A stretch of DNA of 64,000 bases from Proteiniborus sp. MB09-C3. GTDB taxonomy: Bacteria > Bacillota > Clostridia > Tissierellales > Proteiniboraceae. Numbering within the stretch: position 1 is the stretch's first letter; every line of letters begins with the position of its first letter. This document shows positions 27,800-36,302 of the stretch, in pieces. The position numbers were made by a program, and so were the translations under genes. Where the stretch lies: positions 1,736,001 through 1,800,000 of the forward strand of contig NZ_CP127161.1 in the NCBI RefSeq assembly GCF_030263895.1, in the 5' to 3' direction. Below the pieces are notes generated by a model that saw nothing but the letters and a program-made list of their open reading frames with translations, made no database searches and was not told the DNA's origin.

Positions 27800-29704
27800 T
27801 TATATCTTTAAGTTCTTGCTAATAAGATTTACTAAGGCTTCGGCCCCCTTAGAATTTAAATGTACACCATCTTGTCCAAAATATTCAGGATGTTTAGAAG
27901 CTATAGAATACCAGTCAATTAAGGTTACATTTTTTCGTTCTTCAGCTTTTTCTTTTAAGGTTTTGTTGACCTTACTTTCCCAGGAACGTGGCACACGGGT
28001 ATTTATTAAAAAGATATGTGACTTTGAGAAAGAGTCAAGCAGTTTATTAATTTGTTTACTTGTAAAGTAGCCATTTGCTCCTAGTTCAATGATAACTGCT
28101 TTATCAGAAGCATTAAATGCAGTATACTTAGCAGCTAAAGTTATTGCTTCAGACATTTGCCTTCCAACTTTTCCATCGATTGTGATGTTGTTATACTTTT
28201 CATTAAGGCTTTGAGTAATATTTAGCATAATAGAATCTCCAATAGCCAATATTTCCTTATAAGCTTCAACTGCTGTTGATGAAGTGTCTTCATTATTATT
28301 ATTATTAGAAATTACCGAACTTTGTTCGTTAGAATTTACTTCTCTATTCTTACTAGAACTCAGTTCATTTTTTTCAGTAGATATGCTTTTATCTTTTTCA
28401 TCAAAACTTGTATTAGAAGCTTTGTCTTCAGAAACTTGATTTGTATCTATCTCAGATGGATGTGCTTCGGCTTTCCCAAAGCTTGGCCTTACTTTTGTCA
28501 TATTAACAACGCCAATCACAAGTGATATAGCCACTAGTACTGATACTACAGCTGTAGTTTTTTTTGCAAAGGTTAAAGATCTCCTCTTGATGAAATTTAC
28601 AGCTAAGTAATTACAATATTTTCTAAACCCAAGCTTTCGTATTGGAAGCTCTATAAAACGGTATGAATACTCTGCAATGATACATGTAATAATCAGCTGA
28701 AAAAAGACACGTAAATATGATGGATTTCCTATTTCATAAATAGGAGTACTTAAGACCATAATAGGATAATGCCAAAGATATATTCCATAGGATCTTGTAC
28801 CAATCCAACGCAGAGGCTTCCATGAAAGTATAGGGCCTAAAATCCCTTTTGGATGACACACACATGCTATAAGTAAAGCCGTGTTCAAGCTAAACAAAAA
28901 CAATCCACCTCTATATAAAAAAGAGTTATATTCATCTATAAATATAGCGCTAAAAATAAAGATAGAAAAAGTAACAATACTTATGAGCTTTAACGCATTT
29001 TTGTGCTTTATAGAAGCTTCCTTAGTGAAAGGTTTACTGTTTGCCAAAACAGCTGCTAGGAAACCCCCTATTAATAATTCAAAAGCACGAGTATCTGTCC
29101 CATAATATACACGGCTTGGATCAGCAGTTGGATTATAAAGTATACCCATCAAAGTTGCTGAAACTAAGGCTCCGATAAAAATCATATTTGAAAGCTTGTT
29201 GGCTTTTTTACTAATTCTTAGTCCTATTATGAGTATAAATGGCCATAAAATATAAAATTGCTCTTGTACTGCCAAAAACCAAATATGCTTCAAAGGAGAT
29301 GGAGAGCCAAAGCTATCAAAGTAAGAAAGCTTATGATAAATAAACCACCAATTAGTTGTGTATGAAATAGAAGATATTGTATCACCTAAGAGGTTTGCTA
29401 AAAGTCCATGGTTAAAAAGTACCACCCATAAGAAAGTGACTATAATCATTAAATAAGCAGAAGGTAATAGTCTGCGAAGACGACCTTTCCAAAAAGTTAT
29501 TACTTTAAAGTTTTCTTGTGACAATAAAATCTTAGAGGTTACTAGATAACCAGATAAGACAAAAAAGATATTAACTCCTAAGAATCCTCCTCTAGCCCAG
29601 CTAAAGCTGAAGTGATAAAAAACCACAAATAAAATTGCAAAGGCACGAAGCCCATCTAATCCTGTTATATAACGACGACTGTGTATAGTACTCAATATAG
29701 ACAT
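27800..29704 (-). CDS. OatA-like peptidoglycan/polysaccharide O-acetyltransferase
   Basis: A 634-residue protein of the acyltransferase-3/SGNH fusion type. The N-terminal membrane domain (about 10-350, ten or so helices) begins YITGLDGLRAFAILFVVFYH and holds GFLGVNIFFVLSGYL. A short basic stretch and one more helix lead to a low-complexity Ser/Asn/Glu linker (about 420-470). The extracellular SGNH esterase-like domain (about 475-634) has block I AIGDSIM with the nucleophile Ser, LGANGYF as block III, and DGVHLNSKGA with the catalytic Asp and His. Known members O-acetylate muramic acid and give lysozyme resistance. Other wall sugars are possible. AGGAGGAG precedes the ATG. Confidence 0.9.
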   Translation of the reverse strand: MSILSTIHSRRYITGLDGLRAFAILFVVFYHFSFSWARGGFLGVNIFFVLSGYLVTSKILLSQENFKVITFWKGRLRRLLPSAYLMIIVTFLWVVLFNHGLLANLLGDTISSISYTTNWWFIYHKLSYFDSFGSPSPLKHIWFLAVQEQFYILWPFILIIGLRISKKANKLSNMIFIGALVSATLMGILYNPTADPSRVYYGTDTRAFELLIGGFLAAVLANSKPFTKEASIKHKNALKLISIVTFSIFIFSAIFIDEYNSFLYRGGLFLFSLNTALLIACVCHPKGILGPILSWKPLRWIGTRSYGIYLWHYPIMVLSTPIYEIGNPSYLRVFFQLIITCIIAEYSYRFIELPIRKLGFRKYCNYLAVNFIKRRSLTFAKKTTAVVSVLVAISLVIGVVNMTKVRPSFGKAEAHPSEIDTNQVSEDKASNTSFDEKDKSISTEKNELSSSKNREVNSNEQSSVISNNNNNEDTSSTAVEAYKEILAIGDSIMLNITQSLNEKYNNITIDGKVGRQMSEAITLAAKYTAFNASDKAVIIELGANGYFTSKQINKLLDSFSKSHIFLINTRVPRSWESKVNKTLKEKAEERKNVTLIDWYSIASKHPEYFGQDGVHLNSKGAEALVNLISKNLKI

Positions 29705-29996
29705 CTCCTCCTACTTCCTTAATTTGAACAGATATTAGAGATAAGCAATTTCAAATTTAAGCAAAATATTTAGAACAATTTGTGATTTTAGTAATAAAAT
29801 TCAAAAATGTTTAATTAAATTGTGAGGTTGCTTATCTATAGTTATAATCTCTAACTTAAGTATACTAGTTTAAGGGTTAGAAGAAGTTTCAAATAGGTTA
29901 TATAAGGATTACAATACAGTTACAAAAATATTATTGCTTGATTATTCATCTAAGTAATGCCCTGAGCATATATAATATCTTTTGAGGTATAAGATT
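29705..29996. other. Intergenic region
   Basis: AT-rich stretch upstream of the OatA-like gene. It must contain that gene's promoter, but no clear -35/-10 pair stands out. No coding frame was seen. Confidence 0.4.
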
Positions 29997-30222
29997 ATGG
30001 CGAGATTTGACAATAGACCTGTTACGACAAATAACATTCTGATTACCATAGAAGAGCTACTGACGAGAGTAAATGCACAAATTAACGGGCATATCAGAGA
30101 TATAAGTTCTTCCTAAGAATAGAGACGAAGCAATTCAGAAACATTTTTCAATATCTGTACCATGTGTAGGCATTTTAAAAATATTTAAGTTGTTTACTAT
30201 ATATGACGAAAATGGCAATTAA
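29997..30222 (+). pseudogene. Possible decayed small gene of unknown family
   Basis: ATG at 29997 (GAGG sixteen bases upstream) gives a 39-residue peptide beginning MARFDNRPVTTNNILITIEE. After its stop at 30114-30116 a +1 frame (30106-30222) reads AIQKHFSISVPCVGILKIFK and TIYDENGN. Two protein-like frames joined by a shift suggest a decayed gene, but I do not recognise it and chance cannot be excluded. Confidence 0.25.
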
Positions 30223-30241
30223 ATTATTTGTTATGCAAAAC

Positions 30242-30289
30242 ACGGATAAACAGCGAGACCATATTTGCGATGGTTCGCTGCTTATCTGT
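30242..30289. repeat. Long imperfect hairpin in a gene-poor region
   Basis: GATAAACAGCGAGACCAT (30245-30262) faces ATGGTTCGCTGCTTATC (30270-30286), about 16 of 18 paired with one bulged G, extending outward through ACG/TGT. The seven-base loop is ATTTGCG. There is no T-run on either side, so it is unlikely to be a simple terminator. Confidence 0.6.
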
Positions 30290-30563
30290 TTATCTCTAAG
30301 ATGTTTATAAGTGGACGTTCTTTTTTGTTACTAGATAAAGAATTACATCCTTTTTGAATAATAGTTACTAAGCGTAATGGCCAACATAATTTCTAACAAC
30401 AAAACCGAGGTTATCATTATTATAGCAATGATATTGACTTGTAAAAAAACCATAGCCATAATATCATAGTAATAATTTAATATCAAGCAAGCTTTCCATT
30501 TAAAAAAATACCCGCACATTTTACATTGCTTAACCGTTATACATATTGAAAGGAGGTTTTTTC
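30290..30563. other. Intergenic region before the third sigma operon
   Basis: No gene was seen. A weak CGTTAT at 30535-30540 could be an ECF -10 box, but no convincing -35 element lies 16-17 bases upstream. Confidence 0.35.
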
Positions 30564-31022
30564 GTGTCTTTAGAGCTCAAAGACCAGTATGACAAAATAT
30601 ATAAATACTGCTATTTCAAAGTGAAAAATTTACAGCTTGCAGAAGATTTGACACAGGAAACCTTTCTTAAATTTTTTAGCCAAAATTCCTATATTAGTCG
30701 TGGAAAGCCACTTGCATATCTTTATACAATAGCTAAAAATTTATGCATCGATACATATAGAAAAACTGAAATGATGCCATTAGATGAAAGTATTTCTTCA
30801 GAAAATACACTTGAAGATTTTGAAACATATTTTACTATAAGACAGGCTATATACACTTTACCAGAGGATTTGCAGGAAATTGTGTTCTTACGGTTTGTCA
30901 ATGAATTGCCAATGGTAGAAATCAGTAACATCATAGGTATCTCACGATTTAGTGTGTATCGAAGAATAAATAACGCATTAAAAGAATTGAAGCTTATTTT
31001 AAGAGAGGAGGATTTTTCTTGA
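30564..31022 (+). CDS. ECF-type RNA polymerase sigma factor
   Basis: A 152-residue protein starting at GTG 30564. The codons upstream (KGGFF) are only the AAAGGAGG ribosome site, so the TTG at 30546 is rejected. Region 2 is NLQLAEDLTQETFLKFFSQ followed by PLAYLYTIAKNLCIDTYRK. Region 4 is ELPMVEISNIIGISRFSVYR. It overlaps the downstream membrane protein by four bases (TTGA). The operon order sigma, membrane protein, ATPase, permease repeats that at 4724. Confidence 0.9.
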   Translation: MSLELKDQYDKIYKYCYFKVKNLQLAEDLTQETFLKFFSQNSYISRGKPLAYLYTIAKNLCIDTYRKTEMMPLDESISSENTLEDFETYFTIRQAIYTLPEDLQEIVFLRFVNELPMVEISNIIGISRFSVYRRINNALKELKLILREEDFS

Positions 31023-31756
31023 ATAAAAAATTTAAAATGCAAATAAAATCGGCATTTAATATACCATCGCCTGCAAGAAAAGATGAATTTTTGCAAAGTA
31101 TCAATTTCCCGAAAGCAAAATATAGTGATTTCATTTTCAGTCAAATAGGTTACATCAGAAAACGTATTTGGATAATGTCAGTTTCCTTGGTAATAGTTGT
31201 CTTGCTTGGCTTGAGATTAGTTCATATTGAGAACATATTCAAGCTTCTATGGATCATATCTTCTGTGCTACCATTTATAGCCTTGGCTGCTGTCATGGAG
31301 ATTTCTCGAAGTACCTCTTATAATATGGCAGAATTGGAGATGAGTTGTAGGCATAGCTTGGCTGATATTGTGCTGGTACGTTTAGGGGTAATAGGGAGTT
31401 CAAATTGTATTGCTTTTTTAGTGCTTTTATTACTATTAAACGGAAGTACAGATTATAGCTTCTGGCGTTTGGGAATCTATATGCTTGTTCCCTTTATGCT
31501 AACCTGTACACTATCACTATCTATATTAAACCATGGGAAAGTAAAGGAAACAGCCTATGTTTGTGGAGGTATCAGCTGCTTTGTCAGTGTGTTAAACAGT
31601 GTTTTAGTATATTTAACACAGGATGCATTTACTGATCGATACTTATATTTATGGGAGATTATATTCTTTGTTTTACTCATCCTAACTATTTTACAGACAG
31701 TTAAACTTATTAAGAATATGGAGGAATTACAATGGAGCTTGCAATTGACCGCTTAA
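31019..31756 (+). CDS. Multi-pass membrane protein, possible anti-sigma regulator
   Basis: A 245-residue protein starting at TTG in a TTGA overlap with the sigma stop, with GAGAGGAGG twelve bases upstream. A cytosolic N-terminus of about 45 residues is followed by about six hydrophobic segments (IMSVSLVIVVLLGLRL, IISSVLPFIALAAVMEI, CIAFLVLLLLLNG and others). Length, topology and gene position match the protein at 5259. A sigma-restraining role is inferred only from that position. It overlaps the ATPase gene by 25 bp. Confidence 0.7.
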   Translation: MNKKFKMQIKSAFNIPSPARKDEFLQSINFPKAKYSDFIFSQIGYIRKRIWIMSVSLVIVVLLGLRLVHIENIFKLLWIISSVLPFIALAAVMEISRSTSYNMAELEMSCRHSLADIVLVRLGVIGSSNCIAFLVLLLLLNGSTDYSFWRLGIYMLVPFMLTCTLSLSILNHGKVKETAYVCGGISCFVSVLNSVLVYLTQDAFTDRYLYLWEIIFFVLLILTILQTVKLIKNMEELQWSLQLTA

Positions 31757-32601
31757 CAAAGCAATATCAAAATAAAATTGCCGTTGATAGAATTTCTTTG
31801 ACATTAACGAAAGGTGTTTATGGACTTTTAGGTGCGAACGGTGCAGGAAAAACAACCTTAATGCGGATGATGTGTGGGATTTTAAGACCAACAAATGGAG
31901 AGATTAAATTTAATGGAATAGATGTAACTCACGAAGACTATCGTGATGTACTCGGATATTTGCCACAGGATTTTGGATACTATCCTGAATTTACAGCAAC
32001 AGAATTTTTGTGCTACATGGCGAGCCTTAAGGGCTTAACAAAGCATAGGGCAAAAGCAAAATCGGCAGAACTTTTAGAGATTGTATCCCTATCCAATATG
32101 GCAAAACGAAAAATCAAAACCTTTTCAGGAGGAATGAAGCAGCGTCTTGGAATTGCTCAGGCAATGCTTAATAATCCTAAAATTTTGATTTTGGACGAAC
32201 CAACAGCAGGGCTTGATCCCAAAGAGCGTGTACGTTTTCGTAATATTATTTCACAGCTTGGGACTGATAGAATTGTATTGTTGTCAACTCATATAGTGTC
32301 TGATATTGAAAATATTGCAGGAACTATTTTAGTAATGAAGGATGGTCAAATTATCCACCAAGGCAGTTTAGAGGAAATTATCAAGGCTATTGATGGCAGG
32401 GTTTTTGAGTGCATTGTTGATAGTAAAACAGCAGAAAAATTAGCAGCTATATATCCAATTATCAATATAAGACAAGAGAATGACAAAACGTTTTTGCGTA
32501 TTGTATGTGATAAAAAACCTTCTGAAGATGCTATTTGTGTAAAAGCAACCTTAGAGGATTTATACCTATACTATTTTAGTGAGGTGAGTCAAAATGAGTA
32601 G
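31732..32601 (+). CDS. ABC transporter ATP-binding protein (ABC-2 exporter type)
   Basis: A 289-residue ATPase. Walker A is GANGAGKT, the Q-loop is YLPQDFGYY, the signature is FSGGMKQRLGIAQAM, Walker B is ILILDEPTAGLDP and the switch is LSTHIVSDIE. It is strikingly similar to the ATPase at 5977 through the central region (PKERVRFRN, RIV-LLSTHIVSDIE), which suggests the two operons are paralogous. GGAGGAATTACA precedes the ATG inside the upstream gene. It overlaps the permease by 8 bp. Confidence 0.93.
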   Translation: MELAIDRLTKQYQNKIAVDRISLTLTKGVYGLLGANGAGKTTLMRMMCGILRPTNGEIKFNGIDVTHEDYRDVLGYLPQDFGYYPEFTATEFLCYMASLKGLTKHRAKAKSAELLEIVSLSNMAKRKIKTFSGGMKQRLGIAQAMLNNPKILILDEPTAGLDPKERVRFRNIISQLGTDRIVLLSTHIVSDIENIAGTILVMKDGQIIHQGSLEEIIKAIDGRVFECIVDSKTAEKLAAIYPIINIRQENDKTFLRIVCDKKPSEDAICVKATLEDLYLYYFSEVSQNE

Positions 32602-33871
32602 TTTTTTTGATATAATAAGCTTTGAGTATAAAAAGCTTTTTAAAAGAAAAAGTACTATGATTAGTTTATTTTTGCTTTTAGTTGTTGTAGTGTTTTTAGG
32701 CATTATATCGGTTAGTGGTGCCAGCTATTGGCATTCAGAGAGTGGAGTATCCGCATTTGAAGCTATGAAGCTAGACAGAGAAGTTATTCGTTCAAAAGCA
32801 GGACTAATGGATGTTGCTTTTATAAAAGAAGCAATTGAACAAAATGCTATTATGATTGCTAACGATGAAAACTATATTATTAACGATTATGGCAGATATT
32901 TAAAAGGCGATGCCTATATAAAATATGTTTTGCCATATAAAAATGCTGTTAATATGTTAAATATCATGTACGAGGTAAACACTGAAAATCTTAGTACGGA
33001 TGGCTTGCAATTCTTTAATATGGACAATGTAAAGCCCATAGATACACTTACAGTTAAAGATGCTGAAAGCTTTTATGCAACTATAAATCAGGCTTCGGCT
33101 TCATATATTAATAGCTTACCTAATTTGTCTCAAAACGAAAAAGGAAGGCATATTGATATGCTCTCACAGGTAAAAATACCTTACTACAATGACCATTATG
33201 ACGGATATTTGAATTTTTATAAGCGTTTAAAAGTAATAGCTTTGATTTTGATGATTGTTATTGCAATTTGTATTTCACCCATTTTTGCAAATGAATATTA
33301 TTTAAAAACAGACCAGATTATATTGTCATCAAAATACGGAAAAAGCAAAGTTATCTCTGCAAAACTGTTTACAGGAGTGACATTTTCATTGAGTGTGTCA
33401 GTCGCTACACTATTTGGTTTTCTGCTATTGATGTTATTGATACATGGCTTTAGTGGAGCTAATATGGCAATTCAGACAATAGCTTTTTATTCAACATATC
33501 CTCTTACTATATTACAAGCAAGTTTAGTAGCTATTGTTGTTACTGTTTTTGTAATTTTGTTTTTTGGAATGTTAACTATGCTATTTTCATCTTGGTTTAA
33601 ATCTCCATTTTTTGTTATTACAATGTCATTTTTACTTTTATTTATACCTGGATTATTTAATGTATCCCATAATAACCGATTAATATATCAGATACTTCAG
33701 ATATTTCCTGCAAAGGCAACTGAATTTTCTAATATTTATTCTAAGTATTTGTTTGAAATTTTGGGTTTTGTGTTTATTCCAGCAACATTCTACATTATCT
33801 TTTCACTAATTAGCTCACTATTGATTATTCCGCTTACTAAGCGTGCTTTTAAAAATCATCAGATAGAATAA
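32594..33871 (+). CDS. ABC-2 type transporter permease
   Basis: A 425-residue membrane protein. One helix near the N-terminus (MISLFLLLVVVVFLGIISVS) is followed by a large extracytoplasmic region (about 45-210), then about five helices (LILMIVIAICISPIFANEYY, VSVATLFGFLLLMLLIHGF, VAIVVTVFVILFFGMLTMLF). This operon has a single permease where the 4724 operon has two, so the channel is probably a homodimer. Substrate unknown. It ends the operon; an acetyltransferase follows after 22 bp. Confidence 0.85.
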   Translation: MSSFFDIISFEYKKLFKRKSTMISLFLLLVVVVFLGIISVSGASYWHSESGVSAFEAMKLDREVIRSKAGLMDVAFIKEAIEQNAIMIANDENYIINDYGRYLKGDAYIKYVLPYKNAVNMLNIMYEVNTENLSTDGLQFFNMDNVKPIDTLTVKDAESFYATINQASASYINSLPNLSQNEKGRHIDMLSQVKIPYYNDHYDGYLNFYKRLKVIALILMIVIAICISPIFANEYYLKTDQIILSSKYGKSKVISAKLFTGVTFSLSVSVATLFGFLLLMLLIHGFSGANMAIQTIAFYSTYPLTILQASLVAIVVTVFVILFFGMLTMLFSSWFKSPFFVITMSFLLLFIPGLFNVSHNNRLIYQILQIFPAKATEFSNIYSKYLFEILGFVFIPATFYIIFSLISSLLIIPLTKRAFKNHQIE

Positions 33872-33893
33872 CGAAAAAAAGCGAGGGTGGCAA

Positions 33894-34355
33894 ATGAATG
33901 ATGTTATAGTAAAACAGCTAGGCAATGATGATAAAATTCCATACGAACTACTTCTTTTAGCAGATCCATCAATTGAGGCAATTAATGATTATGTACATAG
34001 AGGGGGCTGTTATGCTGCGTATGTTAATAATATTGCTATTGGAGCTTATGTAATAATAAAAACAAGACCATTAACTCTAGAGCTTGTAAATATTGCAGTT
34101 AGTGAAGCATATCGAGGCAAAGGAATAGGTAAGATGCTAATCCTCAGTGCAATAGATATGGCAAAGAATGAAAAAGCAAAGGTTTTAGAGGTTGGGACAG
34201 GAAATTCTAGTATATCTCAGCTAGCACTTTATCAAAAATGTGGATTTCGAGTAGTCGGTGTAGATAGAGATTTCTTTAAAAAACACTATAAAGAAAAGAT
34301 AATAGAAAATGGAATTGAATGTGTAGATATGATTAGATTAAGCATGGATTTATAA
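33894..34355 (+). CDS. GNAT family N-acetyltransferase
   Basis: A 153-residue protein with the acetyl-CoA pyrophosphate loop in YRGKGIGKMLILSAIDMA (R-G-x-G-x-G type), a preceding beta strand (LTLELVNIAVSEA) and the C-terminal SQLALYQKCGFRVVGVDRDF. GNAT enzymes move acetyl from acetyl-CoA to an amine; the acceptor is unknown. AGGGTGG precedes the ATG. It may be co-transcribed with the ABC operon, since no terminator separates them. Confidence 0.9.
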   Translation: MNDVIVKQLGNDDKIPYELLLLADPSIEAINDYVHRGGCYAAYVNNIAIGAYVIIKTRPLTLELVNIAVSEAYRGKGIGKMLILSAIDMAKNEKAKVLEVGTGNSSISQLALYQKCGFRVVGVDRDFFKKHYKEKIIENGIECVDMIRLSMDL

Positions 34356-34460
34356 TCATATATTTAAGTAAAAATATTGTTTAAATGAAAAGAGTGATGA
34401 TCTCTTATTTGGTAAAGGTGGGTTTACTTTAGAGGTGTAAAGCAAATAATTTCAGTCATT

Positions 34461-34501
34461 AAAGGACCTATGCTTTAACTATGGTTTTAGCATAGGTCTT
34501 T
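34461..34501. terminator. Bidirectional terminator between convergent acetyltransferase genes
   Basis: AAAGGACCTATGCT pairs with AGCATAGGTCTTT around a 14-base loop, flanked by A-rich and T-rich ends. It serves the plus-strand gene ending at 34355 and the minus-strand gene ending at 34551. Confidence 0.75.
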
Positions 34502-34550
34502 GCATTTAATTCGTTATTGCTGAATAATATAAGAATAAAGGGAAGGAAAG

Positions 34551-35069
34551 TTAGTTAGTTGTTACTGTAATACTATATTTGTACAGATATTCATTTTTTT
34601 CTTCATCAAAAACAGTTTCTAATAATCTACCATTGTTCTTTTCTATAATTTTCTTAGAGCCCATATTGTCTATATTACAAGTTAAAACTGCTTCTTTTAT
34701 TCCTATATTTATGGCCTTTTCCAATGACAGTTTTAAAATCTGAGAACCATAACCTCTATTTCTGTAATCTGGTGATATGTCATAACCTATATGTCCAGAA
34801 TATTTTTTCTCTTGGTGTCTAATTCTCACTACTCCTACAACTTCTTTTTCATCAATTAACCAGAATGTTGAAGTTACAACCTCTCCCTGAGGTAAATCGC
34901 TTCCCTTTGAATAATTGTGCAAGTCGTTTAAATAATCTTGGAAATTTTCTAAGGCCTTTTTATATTTATTAAAATAATGTTCATCATTTATTTTTCTGTA
35001 TGTTAGAGCATAATTTTCAAAACTCTTTTGATATTGTTTATTAGGTTCAGCTAAAAATAAATTTTTCAT
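34551..35069 (-). CDS. GNAT family N-acetyltransferase
   Basis: A 172-residue protein. The central strand GVVRIRHQEKKYSGHIGYDI leads to the acetyl-CoA motif YRNRGYGSQILKLSLEKA and then VLTCNIDNMGSKKIIEKNNG. This layout (FWLIDEKEVVGVVRIRH) is common in RimJ/RimL-like or small-molecule acetyltransferases of clostridia. Acceptor unknown. GGAGGATAATTT precedes the ATG. Confidence 0.9.
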   Translation of the reverse strand: MKNLFLAEPNKQYQKSFENYALTYRKINDEHYFNKYKKALENFQDYLNDLHNYSKGSDLPQGEVVTSTFWLIDEKEVVGVVRIRHQEKKYSGHIGYDISPDYRNRGYGSQILKLSLEKAINIGIKEAVLTCNIDNMGSKKIIEKNNGRLLETVFDEEKNEYLYKYSITVTTN

Positions 35070-35269
35070 AAATTATCCTCCATTATATCATTGCTCATTA
35101 CTTTCATTTTATATAGTATCATACTAAGAAAGAAAATACTTGCACTAAGTGCTATTTTAACTAATACTATAGCATAAGAAAAAATTAAAATAAAGAATAA
35201 AAACTTCATAATTTCTTATTATTGAAATGAAGGAATAATTATGTAATAATGTGCTTGGGAGGTGTTGAA

Positions 35270-35545
35270 ATGATAGAAGTAAAAAAAGGAATTAGAAGCT
35301 TTTATATTGGAGACTCAGAAGAAAATCCGTTAGCAGAAATGACCTTTGTTCCTACAGGTAACAATCTTATTATAATTGATCATACATATGTGTCAGATGA
35401 ATTAAATGGACAAGGTGTTGGGAAACTTTTACTAAAAGAATTAGTTGAGTGGGTAAGAAGTGAGAACAAGAAGATAGTTCCCCTTTGCCCCTATGCAAAA
35501 GCACAGATGGAAAAGAATGAAGAATATCACGATATGATATATTAA
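35270..35545 (+). CDS. Small GNAT-like N-acetyltransferase (YjdJ type)
   Basis: A 91-residue protein of the minimal GNAT form: LAEMTFVP, IIDHTYVSDELNGQGVGKLL with the acetyl-CoA loop, and IVPLCPYAKAQMEKNEEYHD with the conserved C-P-Y that may be catalytic in this family. The ATG at 35270 follows GGGAGGTGTTGA; an upstream ATG at 35249 lies before the ribosome site and is rejected. It is followed 42 bp later by a small conserved gene. Confidence 0.88.
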   Translation: MIEVKKGIRSFYIGDSEENPLAEMTFVPTGNNLIIIDHTYVSDELNGQGVGKLLLKELVEWVRSENKKIVPLCPYAKAQMEKNEEYHDMIY

Positions 35546-35587
35546 TGATAGTGTAGATGGTTTCAAAGCTGTAGAAGGAGTTAGAAA

Positions 35588-35812
35588 TTGGACAATATAG
35601 ATAAGCGAAATAAGCTTAAAGAAGAAATTTTTTCGTATAGGGTATCAAAAGATAATAAAGTATTTATTTTCTGGCATGAAAAACAAGTAATGATTTTAAA
35701 AGGAAGAGAAAGCGAAAAGTTTTTATCGAAAATATCAAAAGCAGATACAATGGAAGCACAATTAATAATGGCTAAAATCACTGGTAATTTTAAACGTGGA
35801 AATGAAAAATAA
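35588..35812 (+). CDS. Small conserved protein of unknown function
   Basis: A 74-residue basic protein starting at TTG, preceded by AGAAGGAG. It reads FSYRVSKDNKVFIFWHEKQV, then LKGRESEKFLSKI and AQLIMAKITGNFKRGNE. I recall similar short proteins in Bacillota, ending in the same K.TGNFKRGNE, with no assigned function. No membrane helix or metal motif was seen. Confidence 0.7.
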   Translation: MDNIDKRNKLKEEIFSYRVSKDNKVFIFWHEKQVMILKGRESEKFLSKISKADTMEAQLIMAKITGNFKRGNEK

Positions 35813-35842
35813 TCAAAGTAAGATTATAGCTATGGAAACGGA

Positions 35843-36013
35843 TTAGAATCCGATTAATTGATTTCTTGCACTAAGTTTAGCTTTACTACATTCAGTAGGT
35901 TTCTTATCATAATTATTTTCAAGAAAGCTCTGGTACGTGGAGTATGGACATGCTGTATACATTAAAGTCGGATCAGGATTTAGATTATTATTTGGATAAT
36001 AATATGAATTCAT
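35843..36013 (-). CDS. Small Tyr/Asn-rich protein, 56 residues
   Basis: ATG at 36013 is preceded on the minus strand by CGAAAGGAGTAAAACAG, a strong ribosome site. The peptide starts MNSYYYPNNNLNPDPTLMYT, contains ACPYSTYQSF and a second Cys, and ends QLIGF. The Tyr/Asn/Pro-rich N-terminus resembles small spore-coat or spore-surface proteins of clostridia, but I cannot name a family. It is supported by the ribosome site and amino-acid composition. Confidence 0.6.
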   Translation of the reverse strand: MNSYYYPNNNLNPDPTLMYTACPYSTYQSFLENNYDKKPTECSKAKLSARNQLIGF

Positions 36014-36302
36014 CTGTTTTACTCCTTTCGATAAGAAATATTTAATATATTCCTTTCTATTTTTATATTATTCAGTTTTATATCATAAGTTCCAATAAAG
36101 CTGGAGTGACAAGCCTGCCTTTAGATAGTAGTGTATATTCCAATATGTAAAAGCTATTGCAGAGAAAAGATAAATGACTCAATTGGACAGTGCCTTTATT
36201 ACTAAAGACATAATTTAAAAGTATAAAACATAACCTTTGAGATAACCTTCTAAAAGAGGGTACTATATAGATATTGTAATAAAATTTTTAGGAGGTATTT
36301 TG
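36014..36302. other. Intergenic region between divergent genes
   Basis: AT-rich stretch between the 56-residue gene (minus) and the pirin gene (plus). It should hold both promoters. No coding frame was seen. Confidence 0.35.

Noticed and set aside
33872-33893. GCGAGGGTGGCA resembling a T-box end
   Set aside because: No stem I or antiterminator structure is present; it is simply the ribosome site of the acetyltransferase gene.
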